This document shows positions 7,899 to 14,681 of a stretch of DNA of 22,535 nt, piece by piece. The notes under the pieces were generated by a model, which saw only the letters and a program-made list of their open reading frames with translations, was not told the DNA's origin and searched no databases. Where the stretch lies: positions 1 through 22,535 of the IMG/VR virus record IMGVR_UViG_3300043331_000079. One strand, given 5' to 3'. This DNA is from a virus. How positions within the stretch are numbered: the stretch's first letter is position 1; every line of letters starts with the position of its first letter. A program made the translations under genes and the position numbers.

Positions 7899-8722
7899 GG
7901 GGTCGCGCCGCCGACGAACTCGATCACGAGGCACACGCCGGCAGCGCCATCGGCGCCGACCTGGCCGCCTGCCGTGTTGATGTTCGCGGAGCCGCCGCCG
8001 CCGGACCCGTAAGCCACGCCGGCACTGCCGGCAGCCGTGCCCACAGCGCTGTTCAGCTGCACATTGGCGCGGCCCCCGCCCCCCCAGAACGACGCACCAC
8101 CATGTCCGCCTACGCCGCCGGGGCCGTTGCCGCTGTAGCCAGTGCCACCGTCGCCACCTGCGATGTTCAGCGCGCCACCAGTCGGTACGCCGCCGAGGCC
8201 ACCAAGCGTGGTGTGCTCGTTGCCCGTGCCGGCAACGCCAGCCCCACCGGTTCCCCCGGTCGCTGTGTGCAACGAGCCAAACGTGGTGTCCCCGCCGTTG
8301 CCACCATTGCCACCCGTGTTCGCTCCGGCAGTACCGGCAGCACCGATGGTCACCGTCTGGTTGGCGCCGATCTGGGCGGCCGTAAAGCGCTCGATGCACG
8401 TACCGCCCGCGCCGCCGCCGCCTGACGCCGCCCGCGAACTACCATCGCTGTCGACACCGCCGCTGCCGCCTCCCCCGCCTGTCGAGACGACGACGGCATA
8501 GAGCAGGCTGGCCGTGGGCGTGTAGGTGCCGGAAGCCGTGAACACTTGCAGGTTGACGTTGAAAAATAGCGTCGCCAGCAGGCTGACTATGTCGGAAATG
8601 TCTCCTTCGATGCCTTCCTGGAAAGAACCTTTGCGCAGCTCTCTGATAAGGTCTTGCGCCCACAGATGGAGCTGCTTAGGGTCTGATCCTTGAGGGTTCT
8701 TCCAGCGACTGTCGAATGTCAT
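7895..8722 (-). CDS. Glycine-rich tail fibre / adhesin
   Basis: 275 residues with an ATG at 8720-8722. Residues 1-60 are a charged, helical N-terminal part, likely for attachment. A SGTYTPTASLLYAVVVST strand pair at about 63-80 opens a domain that is extremely rich in Gly (runs such as GGGGGSGG and GNGGNGGD) and continues to about residue 262. It closes with a hydrophobic strand, GVCLVIEFVGG. This is the layout of glycine-rich receptor-binding domains in phage fibres and adhesins, where polyglycine helices expose host-specific loops. It follows another fibre gene, so it may be the terminal adhesin of the tail. No Shine-Dalgarno is visible; the start may be coupled to a tiny upstream ORF ending 1 nt before it. 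Confidence 0.75.
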   Translation of the reverse strand: MTFDSRWKNPQGSDPKQLHLWAQDLIRELRKGSFQEGIEGDISDIVSLLATLFFNVNLQVFTASGTYTPTASLLYAVVVSTGGGGGSGGVDSDGSSRAASGGGGAGGTCIERFTAAQIGANQTVTIGAAGTAGANTGGNGGNGGDTTFGSLHTATGGTGGAGVAGTGNEHTTLGGLGGVPTGGALNIAGGDGGTGYSGNGPGGVGGHGGASFWGGGGRANVQLNSAVGTAAGSAGVAYGSGGGGSANINTAGGQVGADGAAGVCLVIEFVGGATP

Positions 8723-8838
8723 TTCAGATGCGCGCTGTCATCATTTCACTACTGACTGTCTTCGTGCTCGCTGCAGCACTTCTTCTGCTGACCGCCATCC
8801 TGCCAGAGCCAATCGAGTGCAGGCTGTGGGGCTGCTAG
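8716..8838 (+). CDS. Possible antisense membrane mini-protein (36-40 aa)
   Basis: A plus-strand frame from ATG 8716 (40 residues) or ATG 8728 (36 residues) to TAG 8836-8838 encodes one long hydrophobic segment (begins MRAVIISLL, continues Val/Leu/Ala/Ile-rich for about 22 residues). A short tail with two cysteines (PEPIECRLWGC) follows. It fills the gap between two minus-strand fibre genes and overlaps both ends slightly. No Shine-Dalgarno precedes either ATG, and the strand is opposite to the operon, so it may be accidental. A single-helix protein such as a pinholin-like or regulatory peptide is the alternative. It competes with a minus-strand 24-codon frame in the same gap. Confidence 0.3.
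   Translation: MSFQMRAVIISLLTVFVLAAALLLLTAILPEPIECRLWGC
8724..8798 (-). CDS. Possible 24-codon leader ORF before the glycine-rich fibre
   Basis: In the 112-nt gap between the fibre genes, a minus-strand frame from ATG 8796-8798 encodes MAVSRRSAAASTK... for 24 residues and stops 1 nt before the ATG of the glycine-rich fibre. That fibre gene has no visible ribosome binding site, so a translated leader could couple its initiation, as other junctions in this operon do. There is no good Shine-Dalgarno for the leader itself (only GGCAGG touching the ATG), so support is weak. Confidence 0.25.
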   Translation of the reverse strand: MAVSRRSAAASTKTVSSEMMTARI

Positions 8839-9647
8839 GCCATATCGCCGTACACGGCAAAGGAGAAGTACCTGTCCAGGTTGTCTCCGTTGTCGCGCTC
8901 CAGAGTGATCGTGAACGAGCTCGAACTCACGACCGCCCAATTGGCGATCGCCGAAACCGAATTGAACTCCGACGATACCACCACGCCGTAGTTGGTATCG
9001 GCCATGGCATTAGTGAGCGTAACAGTATAGTTGCCGGTCGAATTTCTGGTGATGGAGGCCACGTTGTACGACGTGCCCACAATCCCACCGGCCGACGCGC
9101 CACGCCCTACGGCTTTCGGGTGTCCCGGATGGAAGTGCTGCCGCCCCGGCGTGACGGCCGTAACCAGCGATGCCGCGGCTTCCATCAGCGTCTGCGTGGC
9201 CAGCGCCAGCCCGCCCACGATGGCATCGCCGGCTTGGAATGCGCCTGGGCTCAGCAGCCGCCACTCATCCGGGCTCGACTTGTAGACGACGACCACCTGC
9301 TGGCCCGAGACAATGTCGTTGGCAGCCAGAGCATCGCCGTTCGGCCGCTTGATCGACTTCGCCGTAAGACCGTTGAGCGCCAGCGTGGCGGCTCCGGTAT
9401 TGGCGAAATTCGCCGTGAAGGCGACCACTGTGTTGTTGACCAGCGCCGCAATGGTGCGGTTGCTGGTGACGGCATAAGCGTTCGCGCTGCCGGTGGACGT
9501 GATCGACCCGTCGGTGTCGAAGTACCAGCGCGCCAGCAGGCCCTCCAGAGCACGCGCGGCATTGTTGATGGCCCCGCCCAGCATGCCCTCTGGAAAGCGG
9601 TCGGTGTTGCTCGCGTCCACCACCTCCAAATCAACCATCTCGGCCAT
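8835..9647 (-). CDS. Tail fibre protein (270 aa)
   Basis: The N-terminal 40 residues (N-T-D-R-F-P-E-G, then INNAARALEGLLARWYFD) match the N-terminal anchoring segment common in podovirus and siphovirus fibres. Residues about 55-135 look like a beta-rich fibre repeat (ANTGAATLALNGL). At about 170-182 is HFHPGHPKAVGRG, followed by SYNVASITRNSTGNYTVTLTNAM. That is the widespread fibre C-terminal domain in which an H-P-x-A-x-K-A-W-like segment precedes a beta sandwich. The usual aromatic residue after KA is replaced by VG here. It probably binds the tail hub encoded just upstream and contacts the host surface, alone or with the glycine-rich fibre. It starts 3 nt after the preceding stop, with a poor Shine-Dalgarno; a second in-frame ATG lies at 9638. 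Confidence 0.75.
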   Translation of the reverse strand: MAEMVDLEVVDASNTDRFPEGMLGGAINNAARALEGLLARWYFDTDGSITSTGSANAYAVTSNRTIAALVNNTVVAFTANFANTGAATLALNGLTAKSIKRPNGDALAANDIVSGQQVVVVYKSSPDEWRLLSPGAFQAGDAIVGGLALATQTLMEAAASLVTAVTPGRQHFHPGHPKAVGRGASAGGIVGTSYNVASITRNSTGNYTVTLTNAMADTNYGVVVSSEFNSVSAIANWAVVSSSSFTITLERDNGDNLDRYFSFAVYGDMA

Positions 9648-9650
9648 GTG

Positions 9651-11126
9651 CTATCTTTGCCCCGTCGGCGTTGCCGTCGCGTGTATGCCTTCCATCCGCC
9701 GCCAGCTCGCGCCGGCACCCAGAAGCACCCGCCCGAGCAGAAACCGCGCGTCCACCCGCTGTGGGCAGAACCCGGCCCGGTTCATGGTCGTGGGATTCGT
9801 GAACTGCATTGCCTCGCCCGGCAGCGCCTTGCGATAGCCCACTGCCGCCGACACCTGCCCCTGCTGGAAATCGCCCAGCGGCCAGATCTCGCTCACCATC
9901 GCCCGCATCCCAGCCATCGGCTCGAACTCGCGCGTGTGCAGCGTCGCCGCTCGCGCCGCGCCCGTGAACAGCGCCAGGCGATGGTTGGCCACCTTGAACC
10001 CCGCCAGTCTCCGCCGCCGGTCGTCGAACACGCCCGAGTCGATGTCGAACGTCGATAGCGGCGCCGCATCGATGCTCTGATCCCAGAACCCGGACGAGAC
10101 GTCGATACTCTCCGGCTCCGACGGCGTGTCGAACAGGAAGTCGAGGTCCACCTCGTCCCTGGTCCAGCGGCCGTCCTCCACCGCGTAGATCAGCAGATCG
10201 GAGATGACCTCGCTCGATCCGGCCGGATAGCCGAACACAACGAGCTTGCGCTGCGGATCGACGCCCACCGCCACCCGGTGCCGGTAGGGATAATTGAGCC
10301 GCCGCACGAAGTAGTCGTCGACCTTGCCGTGCCCAATCGACACGCTGGCCTGACCGTCGAACACCCGGAAGCCGCCGTCGGAGACATAGAAGATCAGCCG
10401 GTTGTAGGCCGCCGCACCGTTGCGCGAGACGCAGCCCGCGGCCTTCTCGACGTAGTCCTGGCCGAAGTCCCAGATCACCGGAGGGCCGACGTAGATGGCC
10501 CGGCGCACGGCGCGCTCCTGAAAGAGCGCCGCGTAGTCCAGGCCAATGATGGTCTGGATTTCCCCCTGCTCCTGGTCCAGCTCCTGGTTGCCGGCCTGGG
10601 TTGCTGGATCTGGCGTCCAGTCAGTAATGTCGTTGAAGGCAGACCAGTGCGCCGTGTACAGCTCCCCCATCATCAGGAAGTCGTTGACGCGGGCGACGCT
10701 GGTCGCGGCCGACGGCGGCGAGCCGGCCAGATCGGTGAAGTCGGCGCTGGTGCCCATCTCGTAGTGCTGCGGCACCTCGGCGCCCGTCACCGCCACCACG
10801 TTGTCGCCGAACTGGGCGAACTGCCACGTGCCTTCTGAGGTCAGCGCGTAGCCACCAGACTTCGACACATCCTCGGCAGCACGGTCGGTCAGCTTGTAGA
10901 GCTTGGACGCGTCGCCGAAAAAGATGTTGGGCGCCGTCGAACTGTCGTAGACGGCACGCGCGCCGACCACCTGGGCATCGGCCTCAGCGTCGGCATCGTA
11001 ATCGGCGAGGTCCGGGAACGGTGCGTACTGCCCGCCATAGGAAACAACGCCCTTGGCCTCGGCCGTCGGGTTCTCGCGGTCGCTCTTGTCGGGCTCGAAC
11101 GCTGCGAACGGAATGGTCTCCGGCAT
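9651..11126 (-). CDS. gp10-like tail hub / packaged-DNA stabilisation protein
   Basis: 491 residues, close to the 472 of P22 gp10. The sequence reads as a beta-propeller: repeated short strands with W/F/Y-D turns, including DFLMMGE...HWSAFNDITDW (149-170), IIGLDYAALFQERAVRRAIYVG (about 193-214) and YVSDGGFRVFDGQASVSIGHGKVDDYF (about 247-273). Proteins with this pattern form the tail hub below the portal and adaptor and close the DNA channel in short-tailed phages. It directly follows the gp4-like adaptor gene, and fibre genes follow it, which is the P22-type order. The ATG sits 1 nt after the previous stop, with no strong Shine-Dalgarno, so translational coupling is likely. Identification is from pattern and synteny, not a search. 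Confidence 0.65.
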   Translation of the reverse strand: MPETIPFAAFEPDKSDRENPTAEAKGVVSYGGQYAPFPDLADYDADAEADAQVVGARAVYDSSTAPNIFFGDASKLYKLTDRAAEDVSKSGGYALTSEGTWQFAQFGDNVVAVTGAEVPQHYEMGTSADFTDLAGSPPSAATSVARVNDFLMMGELYTAHWSAFNDITDWTPDPATQAGNQELDQEQGEIQTIIGLDYAALFQERAVRRAIYVGPPVIWDFGQDYVEKAAGCVSRNGAAAYNRLIFYVSDGGFRVFDGQASVSIGHGKVDDYFVRRLNYPYRHRVAVGVDPQRKLVVFGYPAGSSEVISDLLIYAVEDGRWTRDEVDLDFLFDTPSEPESIDVSSGFWDQSIDAAPLSTFDIDSGVFDDRRRRLAGFKVANHRLALFTGAARAATLHTREFEPMAGMRAMVSEIWPLGDFQQGQVSAAVGYRKALPGEAMQFTNPTTMNRAGFCPQRVDARFLLGRVLLGAGASWRRMEGIHATATPTGQR

Positions 11127-11127
11127 G

Positions 11128-11787
11128 TCAGAGACTGCGGTGCACCTGATGGCCGATCATGACCTTGGCGGACATCTTGCGCTTGAGGCTCCATTCCGCC
11201 TCCTTGATGCCCTCCGAGGCCAGCGCCATGCCGTCCTTGTCGCGGATCACGTCGCGATAGAGCAGGAATTTCGCCTGGTGCCGGATCAGCGCCTCGCCAT
11301 CCGTCATCCACCCGTTGGTGTCGTTGTCACTGGAGAGCGGGTTGGGTCCGAGCCGCGCCAGCCCGTTCAGCCGCAGCTCGTAGGCGTCATCGGGCGTAGG
11401 GAAGATGCGCAGCTGGTCGCCATAGATCGTGTAGCTGTCCGGCTGGCTCTGAAAACTGTCGTCCTGCCACTCGTTGACGTACTGCTGAGTGCGCGGGCAG
11501 AGCCGATAGGGCATGCTGTCGACGACGGCCACGATGTCATCGAGCTCCAGCACCAGCTCGCCGGTTGCAACCGCGGCACCGGCGCTGGTTAGCAGCGTCG
11601 GCGAGGCCATGGTGTAATACTCGGTGCCGGCCACCGTGTTGATGGTCCAGCGCGTCTCGTTGAAGGCGAAACGCTGGCCTTCCCAGGTCTGGATGGCGCT
11701 GTTGATCGACTGCCGGATCTGGCTGGCGAGGTCGTCGCGCAAGGTCTCGTCAGCGATGCGGGCCTGCATCGTGGCGAAGGTGGTCAC
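11128..11787 (-). CDS. Head-tail adaptor protein (gp4-like)
   Basis: 219 residues from a GTG (11785-11787) overlapping the previous stop as GTGA. The N-terminal helix pattern MQARIADETLRDDLASQIRQ, then SINSAIQTWEGQRFAFNE, is characteristic of phage adaptor proteins that dock under the portal. A beta segment and G-T-E-Y-Y follow. The QPDSYTIYGDQLRIFPTPDDAYELRLNG stretch, the WMTDGEALIR motif (about 164-173) and a C-terminal helical bundle complete the usual family layout. In P22, gp4 holds this position in the assembly, between portal and gp10; P22 gp4 also has muralytic activity, for which nothing is seen here. The gene is followed 1 nt later by the gp10-like gene. Confidence 0.65.
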   Translation of the reverse strand: MTTFATMQARIADETLRDDLASQIRQSINSAIQTWEGQRFAFNETRWTINTVAGTEYYTMASPTLLTSAGAAVATGELVLELDDIVAVVDSMPYRLCPRTQQYVNEWQDDSFQSQPDSYTIYGDQLRIFPTPDDAYELRLNGLARLGPNPLSSDNDTNGWMTDGEALIRHQAKFLLYRDVIRDKDGMALASEGIKEAEWSLKRKMSAKVMIGHQVHRSL

Positions 11788-11993
11788 TCCGCAGCCTCTT
11801 CTGGTCGCGCCTTCAACCGCCTGAACTCTTCTCGACGTTCGATTTCTGCACGAATGCGTCCAAGCAGGTCTCGATCTCTCGTTGTGTTAGCGCCCTTGGC
11901 TTCCTCTGCCTCAATATGAAAGAGCAGGAGCGTATGCAGCGTGATCAGATCGACCAGACTCAACTTCATGCTCGGCGTGTAGTCTGTTGCCAT
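11784..11993 (-). CDS. Small charged helical protein of unknown function (69 aa)
   Basis: Not recognised. The ATG at 11991-11993 is chosen because GGAG lies 8 nt upstream of it; an in-frame GTG at 12000-12002 overlaps the previous stop as GTGA but has no Shine-Dalgarno spacing. Residues about 9-28 (MKLSLVDLITLHTLLLFHIEAEEAK) form an amphipathic helix rather than a clear membrane span. Residues about 35-69 are a charged Glu/Arg-rich helix ending in EEAAE. The final GTGA couples it to the adaptor gene. GC is about 52-53% over 11821-11940 (63/120 by hand count), noticeably lower than its neighbours, so it may be a later insertion. Confidence 0.65.
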   Translation of the reverse strand: MATDYTPSMKLSLVDLITLHTLLLFHIEAEEAKGANTTRDRDLLGRIRAEIERREEFRRLKARPEEAAE

Positions 11994-11998
11994 GCGTC

Positions 11999-14233
11999 TC
12001 ACTCCGCAGCCTCAGCAGGCTGTGAAACCCACGGCATGCCGTAGGCTTCGACCATCGCAGCGATCTGCCGGTCGTTGCCGCCGTCGCGGTTGTGCTGCGA
12101 CCACAGCCCGTCGGCGCCACTCGGCAGGTCGTAGATCGGCTGCGAACTGTCGATCAGCCGGAACGTCGAGCCGCCCAGCAGCCCCATCCAGTACCACCAG
12201 ATGTCATCGTTCATCGGGCAGAGCGAGCGCGCCTTGGCCATGTCCAGGACCTCCGGCGCCATCGCGCAAGGCGGCACCAGCATGCCGTGGCAGGACGTGG
12301 GGAACAGCCCCGAATTGCTATCGCCAGGCTTCCACGCCAGCGGCCAGGTGTTATAGCTCCCAATGCCCCCGTCAGGCGTGTTCGTCGGCAACCGCCCGCG
12401 CCGCAGCAGAATCTCCTTGTCGCTGCGATGCGCCTCCGCCAACTCTCGCAGCCACGACGGCGGATAGACCAGGTCGTCGTCGGCCGTAACGATATAGGCG
12501 TCCGGGTACGCCTCCAGCGCCGGCACCAGCTTCTTGTAACTGCGGATGTCCTCCTCCACCTGCCGAATGGTGAGACCGTCCATGCGCAGGACGGTGGAAG
12601 GCAGCGCGGCGAATTCAGCTCGCGTCAGCCACAGCACCGTAGCGTCCGGCTTCACGTCCTGGTTCAGCAGGCTCTGCAGCGCGTGGTGCAGATGCTTGTA
12701 GCGCGGCGGGTGCGACGTGAGTGACACCACCACCGGCTCCAGCCTCGCCTTCGGTGCGGCGAACGCCTTGGCCCTCGGATCGGTCCCCGACGGCACGGCT
12801 ACCGCCCAGCGCTTCTTGCCGCCTTCCCTCACGTCGACGGCATGCCCGGCCTTGCCCAGCATCTCCAGCAGGCCGACGCTGGTGTCCACGTCGTCGATCA
12901 GCAGTGTCGCCGCCCTGATGCGCTCGCGCAGTGCCCATAGCGCCGTCTTGCGCTGCGGCGAGTGGTAGGGCCCATCCACCAGCACCAGCCCGAAGCTCTC
13001 GGGCAGCTCCGCCTCGCCGTAGGCCACCTCGTCGGCCTTCGGCCCGATCGGCACCAGCGGAGCATAGTGCAGCACGACGTTCTTGATCGCGAGCCGGTTC
13101 AGGATTGCCGCCGTGTCGCGCCAGCTTTCCAGGTGACACTCCAGCACGTGCACAGCCAGGCCGCTGCCCTGCAGAGCCAGCCCTAGCACGACTGTCGTCA
13201 ACCCGGAGCCCATCTCCAGCACCGGCTGCGTAGCCTCGCGCGCCCTGGCGTACAGCTCGGCTAGCGCCTCAGCCTCCAGCGTCCATGGGTTGTTCATCGG
13301 CGAGCGACCAGAGATGATGTCCCAGCCCTCGAACAGCGCCGCGAACGTGTCAGGCTCAGCCTTACCGGCTCGCAGCACCTCTACAGCGTCCAGGAACGGC
13401 TGCGGCAGCACCCGCTGCTGACGGCGCAGGTGGTTGCCGAAATGGCCCTGCCAGACCTGGGCGCCGGCGTGGCTGAACTGCATGTCCGGGTCCACGAACA
13501 CCCGGAAGCCGGCCGCACGCGCCTTCAGGCACAGCATGTAATCGCCGGACTGGTAGTCGTTGCCGGCGTGCACCTCCTTGGGGATGCCGACCTCGCGCGG
13601 CCAGCCGCGTTCCACGATGCGCGCCACCGAATGATTGGGGTTGGCCTTCTCGTCGTCCGGATTGGGCCACCACGCCCGCGGGAAGCCCGACTTCCGCAAG
13701 CCGCCGCCGCGCTCGACCTCCGTCAGCTTCTCCAGCACGGGACGGCGAATGCGCATGAACCCAGTCGCCGCCTTCTCCATCTCGAACAGGTTGTTCTCGT
13801 TCTTGCCCAGCCCCTCGAACTGCCCGGCCACGAACGGGTAGGTCTCCGTGTCGTTCTTGTGCCGGTAGACGCCGGCCACGACGTCCCCGGGCGCCATCAG
13901 CAGATCCAGCACGCCCTTGGCATCCCATCCCATGTCGGCGTCGATGAAAAACAGATCGGTGTAGGTGTGCCGGCAGTTGGGGCTGTCGCTGCGGGGGCGC
14001 TCGAATTTCAGAAAGTCCCTGATGATGCCGTTGCGCACGTCGTCGACGTGGCAACTCCCCTGCACCATCAGAAAGTCGAACTGGACCCCGGCGCGCGACA
14101 GTGTTTCCACCGTCGCGGCCATGGACTTGGAGTGGTTGCACTCGGGATGATTGGTCGCCGGCGTCGCCAGCAGCACGTAGTAAGGCGATGGCGCGACCGG
14201 CGCCGCCCCGATGTACTGATAGTAACCACTCAC
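11999..14233 (-). CDS. Glycosyltransferase-methyltransferase-glycosyltransferase fusion (744 aa)
   Basis: The start is the GTG at 14231-14233 (GTG AGT GGT TAC TAT), with GGAG 8 nt upstream and the previous stop 13 nt away. Domain 1 (about residues 15-290) is a GT-A-type glycosyltransferase: YYVLLATPATNHPE, then DLFFIDADMGWD with DAD at 98-100 as the metal/nucleotide-sugar motif, then AGNDYQSGDYMLCLKARAAGF near 223-243. Domain 2 (about 318-490) is a class I SAM-dependent methyltransferase: VLEMGSGLTT at 338-347 (motif I), an acidic LEC after the next strand, and LVLVDGPY at 416-423. Domain 3 (about 500-744) is a second GT-A glycosyltransferase: VVSLTSHPPRYKHLHHALQS, VLWLTRAEF, TADDDLVYP with DDD at 585-587, and CPMNDDIWWYWM near 672-683. 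The acceptor is unknown; capsid, decoration or fibre proteins, or host glycans, are possible. Domain assignment is by motif reading. Confidence 0.8.
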   Translation of the reverse strand: MSGYYQYIGAAPVAPSPYYVLLATPATNHPECNHSKSMAATVETLSRAGVQFDFLMVQGSCHVDDVRNGIIRDFLKFERPRSDSPNCRHTYTDLFFIDADMGWDAKGVLDLLMAPGDVVAGVYRHKNDTETYPFVAGQFEGLGKNENNLFEMEKAATGFMRIRRPVLEKLTEVERGGGLRKSGFPRAWWPNPDDEKANPNHSVARIVERGWPREVGIPKEVHAGNDYQSGDYMLCLKARAAGFRVFVDPDMQFSHAGAQVWQGHFGNHLRRQQRVLPQPFLDAVEVLRAGKAEPDTFAALFEGWDIISGRSPMNNPWTLEAEALAELYARAREATQPVLEMGSGLTTVVLGLALQGSGLAVHVLECHLESWRDTAAILNRLAIKNVVLHYAPLVPIGPKADEVAYGEAELPESFGLVLVDGPYHSPQRKTALWALRERIRAATLLIDDVDTSVGLLEMLGKAGHAVDVREGGKKRWAVAVPSGTDPRAKAFAAPKARLEPVVVSLTSHPPRYKHLHHALQSLLNQDVKPDATVLWLTRAEFAALPSTVLRMDGLTIRQVEEDIRSYKKLVPALEAYPDAYIVTADDDLVYPPSWLRELAEAHRSDKEILLRRGRLPTNTPDGGIGSYNTWPLAWKPGDSNSGLFPTSCHGMLVPPCAMAPEVLDMAKARSLCPMNDDIWWYWMGLLGGSTFRLIDSSQPIYDLPSGADGLWSQHNRDGGNDRQIAAMVEAYGMPWVSQPAEAAE
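12002..12005 (-). promoter_or_regulatory. Shine-Dalgarno deciding the 69-aa gene start
   Basis: GGAG on the minus strand, 8 nt before the ATG at 11991-11993, within the last codons of the fusion gene. The competing GTG at 12000-12002 would begin on this site with no spacing. Confidence 0.6.
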
Positions 14234-14241
14234 TAGGCAGT

Positions 14242-14245
14242 CTCC
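14242..14245 (-). promoter_or_regulatory. Shine-Dalgarno deciding the fusion enzyme start
   Basis: GGAG on the minus strand, 8 nt before the GTG at 14231-14233. It supports that GTG over an upstream in-frame ATG at 14290, which would overlap the preceding gene by more than 40 nt. Confidence 0.7.
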
Positions 14246-14246
14246 G

Positions 14247-14669
14247 TCAGGCTGGGGTTGATCCAAACAACGACGACACCACGTAGGCAACCGCGATGTC
14301 GAACTGTCCCGCAGTCGGCTTGGTCGTCGTCATGCCGGTCTGCGTGATGTAAAGGTCGGTGTCCTGGGTGAAGTTCACCGACTTGATGCCGGTCGGCACC
14401 TGCACCGTCGTCGAGGTGCCCTCGGCAATGCCGGCCGCCCCGACCAGCGAGCTCTTCGCCGCCGTGGTGCCTATCCAGAGCTGCCGGGCACCGCCAGCCG
14501 GCGCCTCGGCCTGCTTCTTGTAGACCGCTGTCACCATGGCTCCCTTCGGGATGGTCCCGATCAGGAACTGGGTGCCGTTGGTGTCCGTCGCGTCACCGGC
14601 GTTGTGCCGGATCTCGAGGAAAGAGACCTGGAGACCTTCAGGCTTCCGGGCCGTTGTTCCGACTGCCAT
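14247..14669 (-). CDS. Head decoration / capsid-associated protein candidate (140 aa)
   Basis: 140 residues starting 12 nt after the capsid gene stops. A strong TAGGAGG ribosome binding site (AGGAGG at 14675-14680) lies 5 nt before the ATG. The sequence is mostly beta strands and Thr/Gly/Ala-rich loops: LQVSFLEIRHN, TQFLIGTIPKGAMVTAVYK, TTAAKSSLVGAAG, then VNFTQDTDLYITQTG and GQFDIAVAYVVS. That is the look of small immunoglobulin- or jelly-roll-like decoration proteins often found directly after coat genes. The very good ribosome binding site suggests high expression, as for a stoichiometric capsid component. No specific family was recognised. It would also be a plausible target of the adjacent glycan enzyme. 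Confidence 0.65.
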   Translation of the reverse strand: MAVGTTARKPEGLQVSFLEIRHNAGDATDTNGTQFLIGTIPKGAMVTAVYKKQAEAPAGGARQLWIGTTAAKSSLVGAAGIAEGTSTTVQVPTGIKSVNFTQDTDLYITQTGMTTTKPTAGQFDIAVAYVVSSLFGSTPA

Positions 14670-14681
14670 CGTGGCCTCCTA

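Noticed and set aside
7899-8399. Upstream extension of the GNAT-like frame to 8399
   Set aside because: The extension is an Arg/Trp/His-rich reading of the glycine-rich fibre gene in another frame. The GTG at 7898 with GTGA overlap is the sensible start.
7950-8480. Repeated GCC/GCCGCC-rich tracts that could suggest a repeat array
   Set aside because: They are codons for glycine-rich protein on the minus strand. There is no regular unit, spacing or conserved repeat as in CRISPR or satellite DNA.
8817-10058. Plus-strand open frame of 413 codons
   Set aside because: Antisense to the fibre and gp10-like genes, which have recognisable family patterns. The shadow protein is Arg/His/Gly-rich without any motif.
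13430-14236. Plus-strand open frame of 268 codons
   Set aside because: Antisense to the N-terminal glycosyltransferase domain; no motif, Val/His/Arg-rich shadow.
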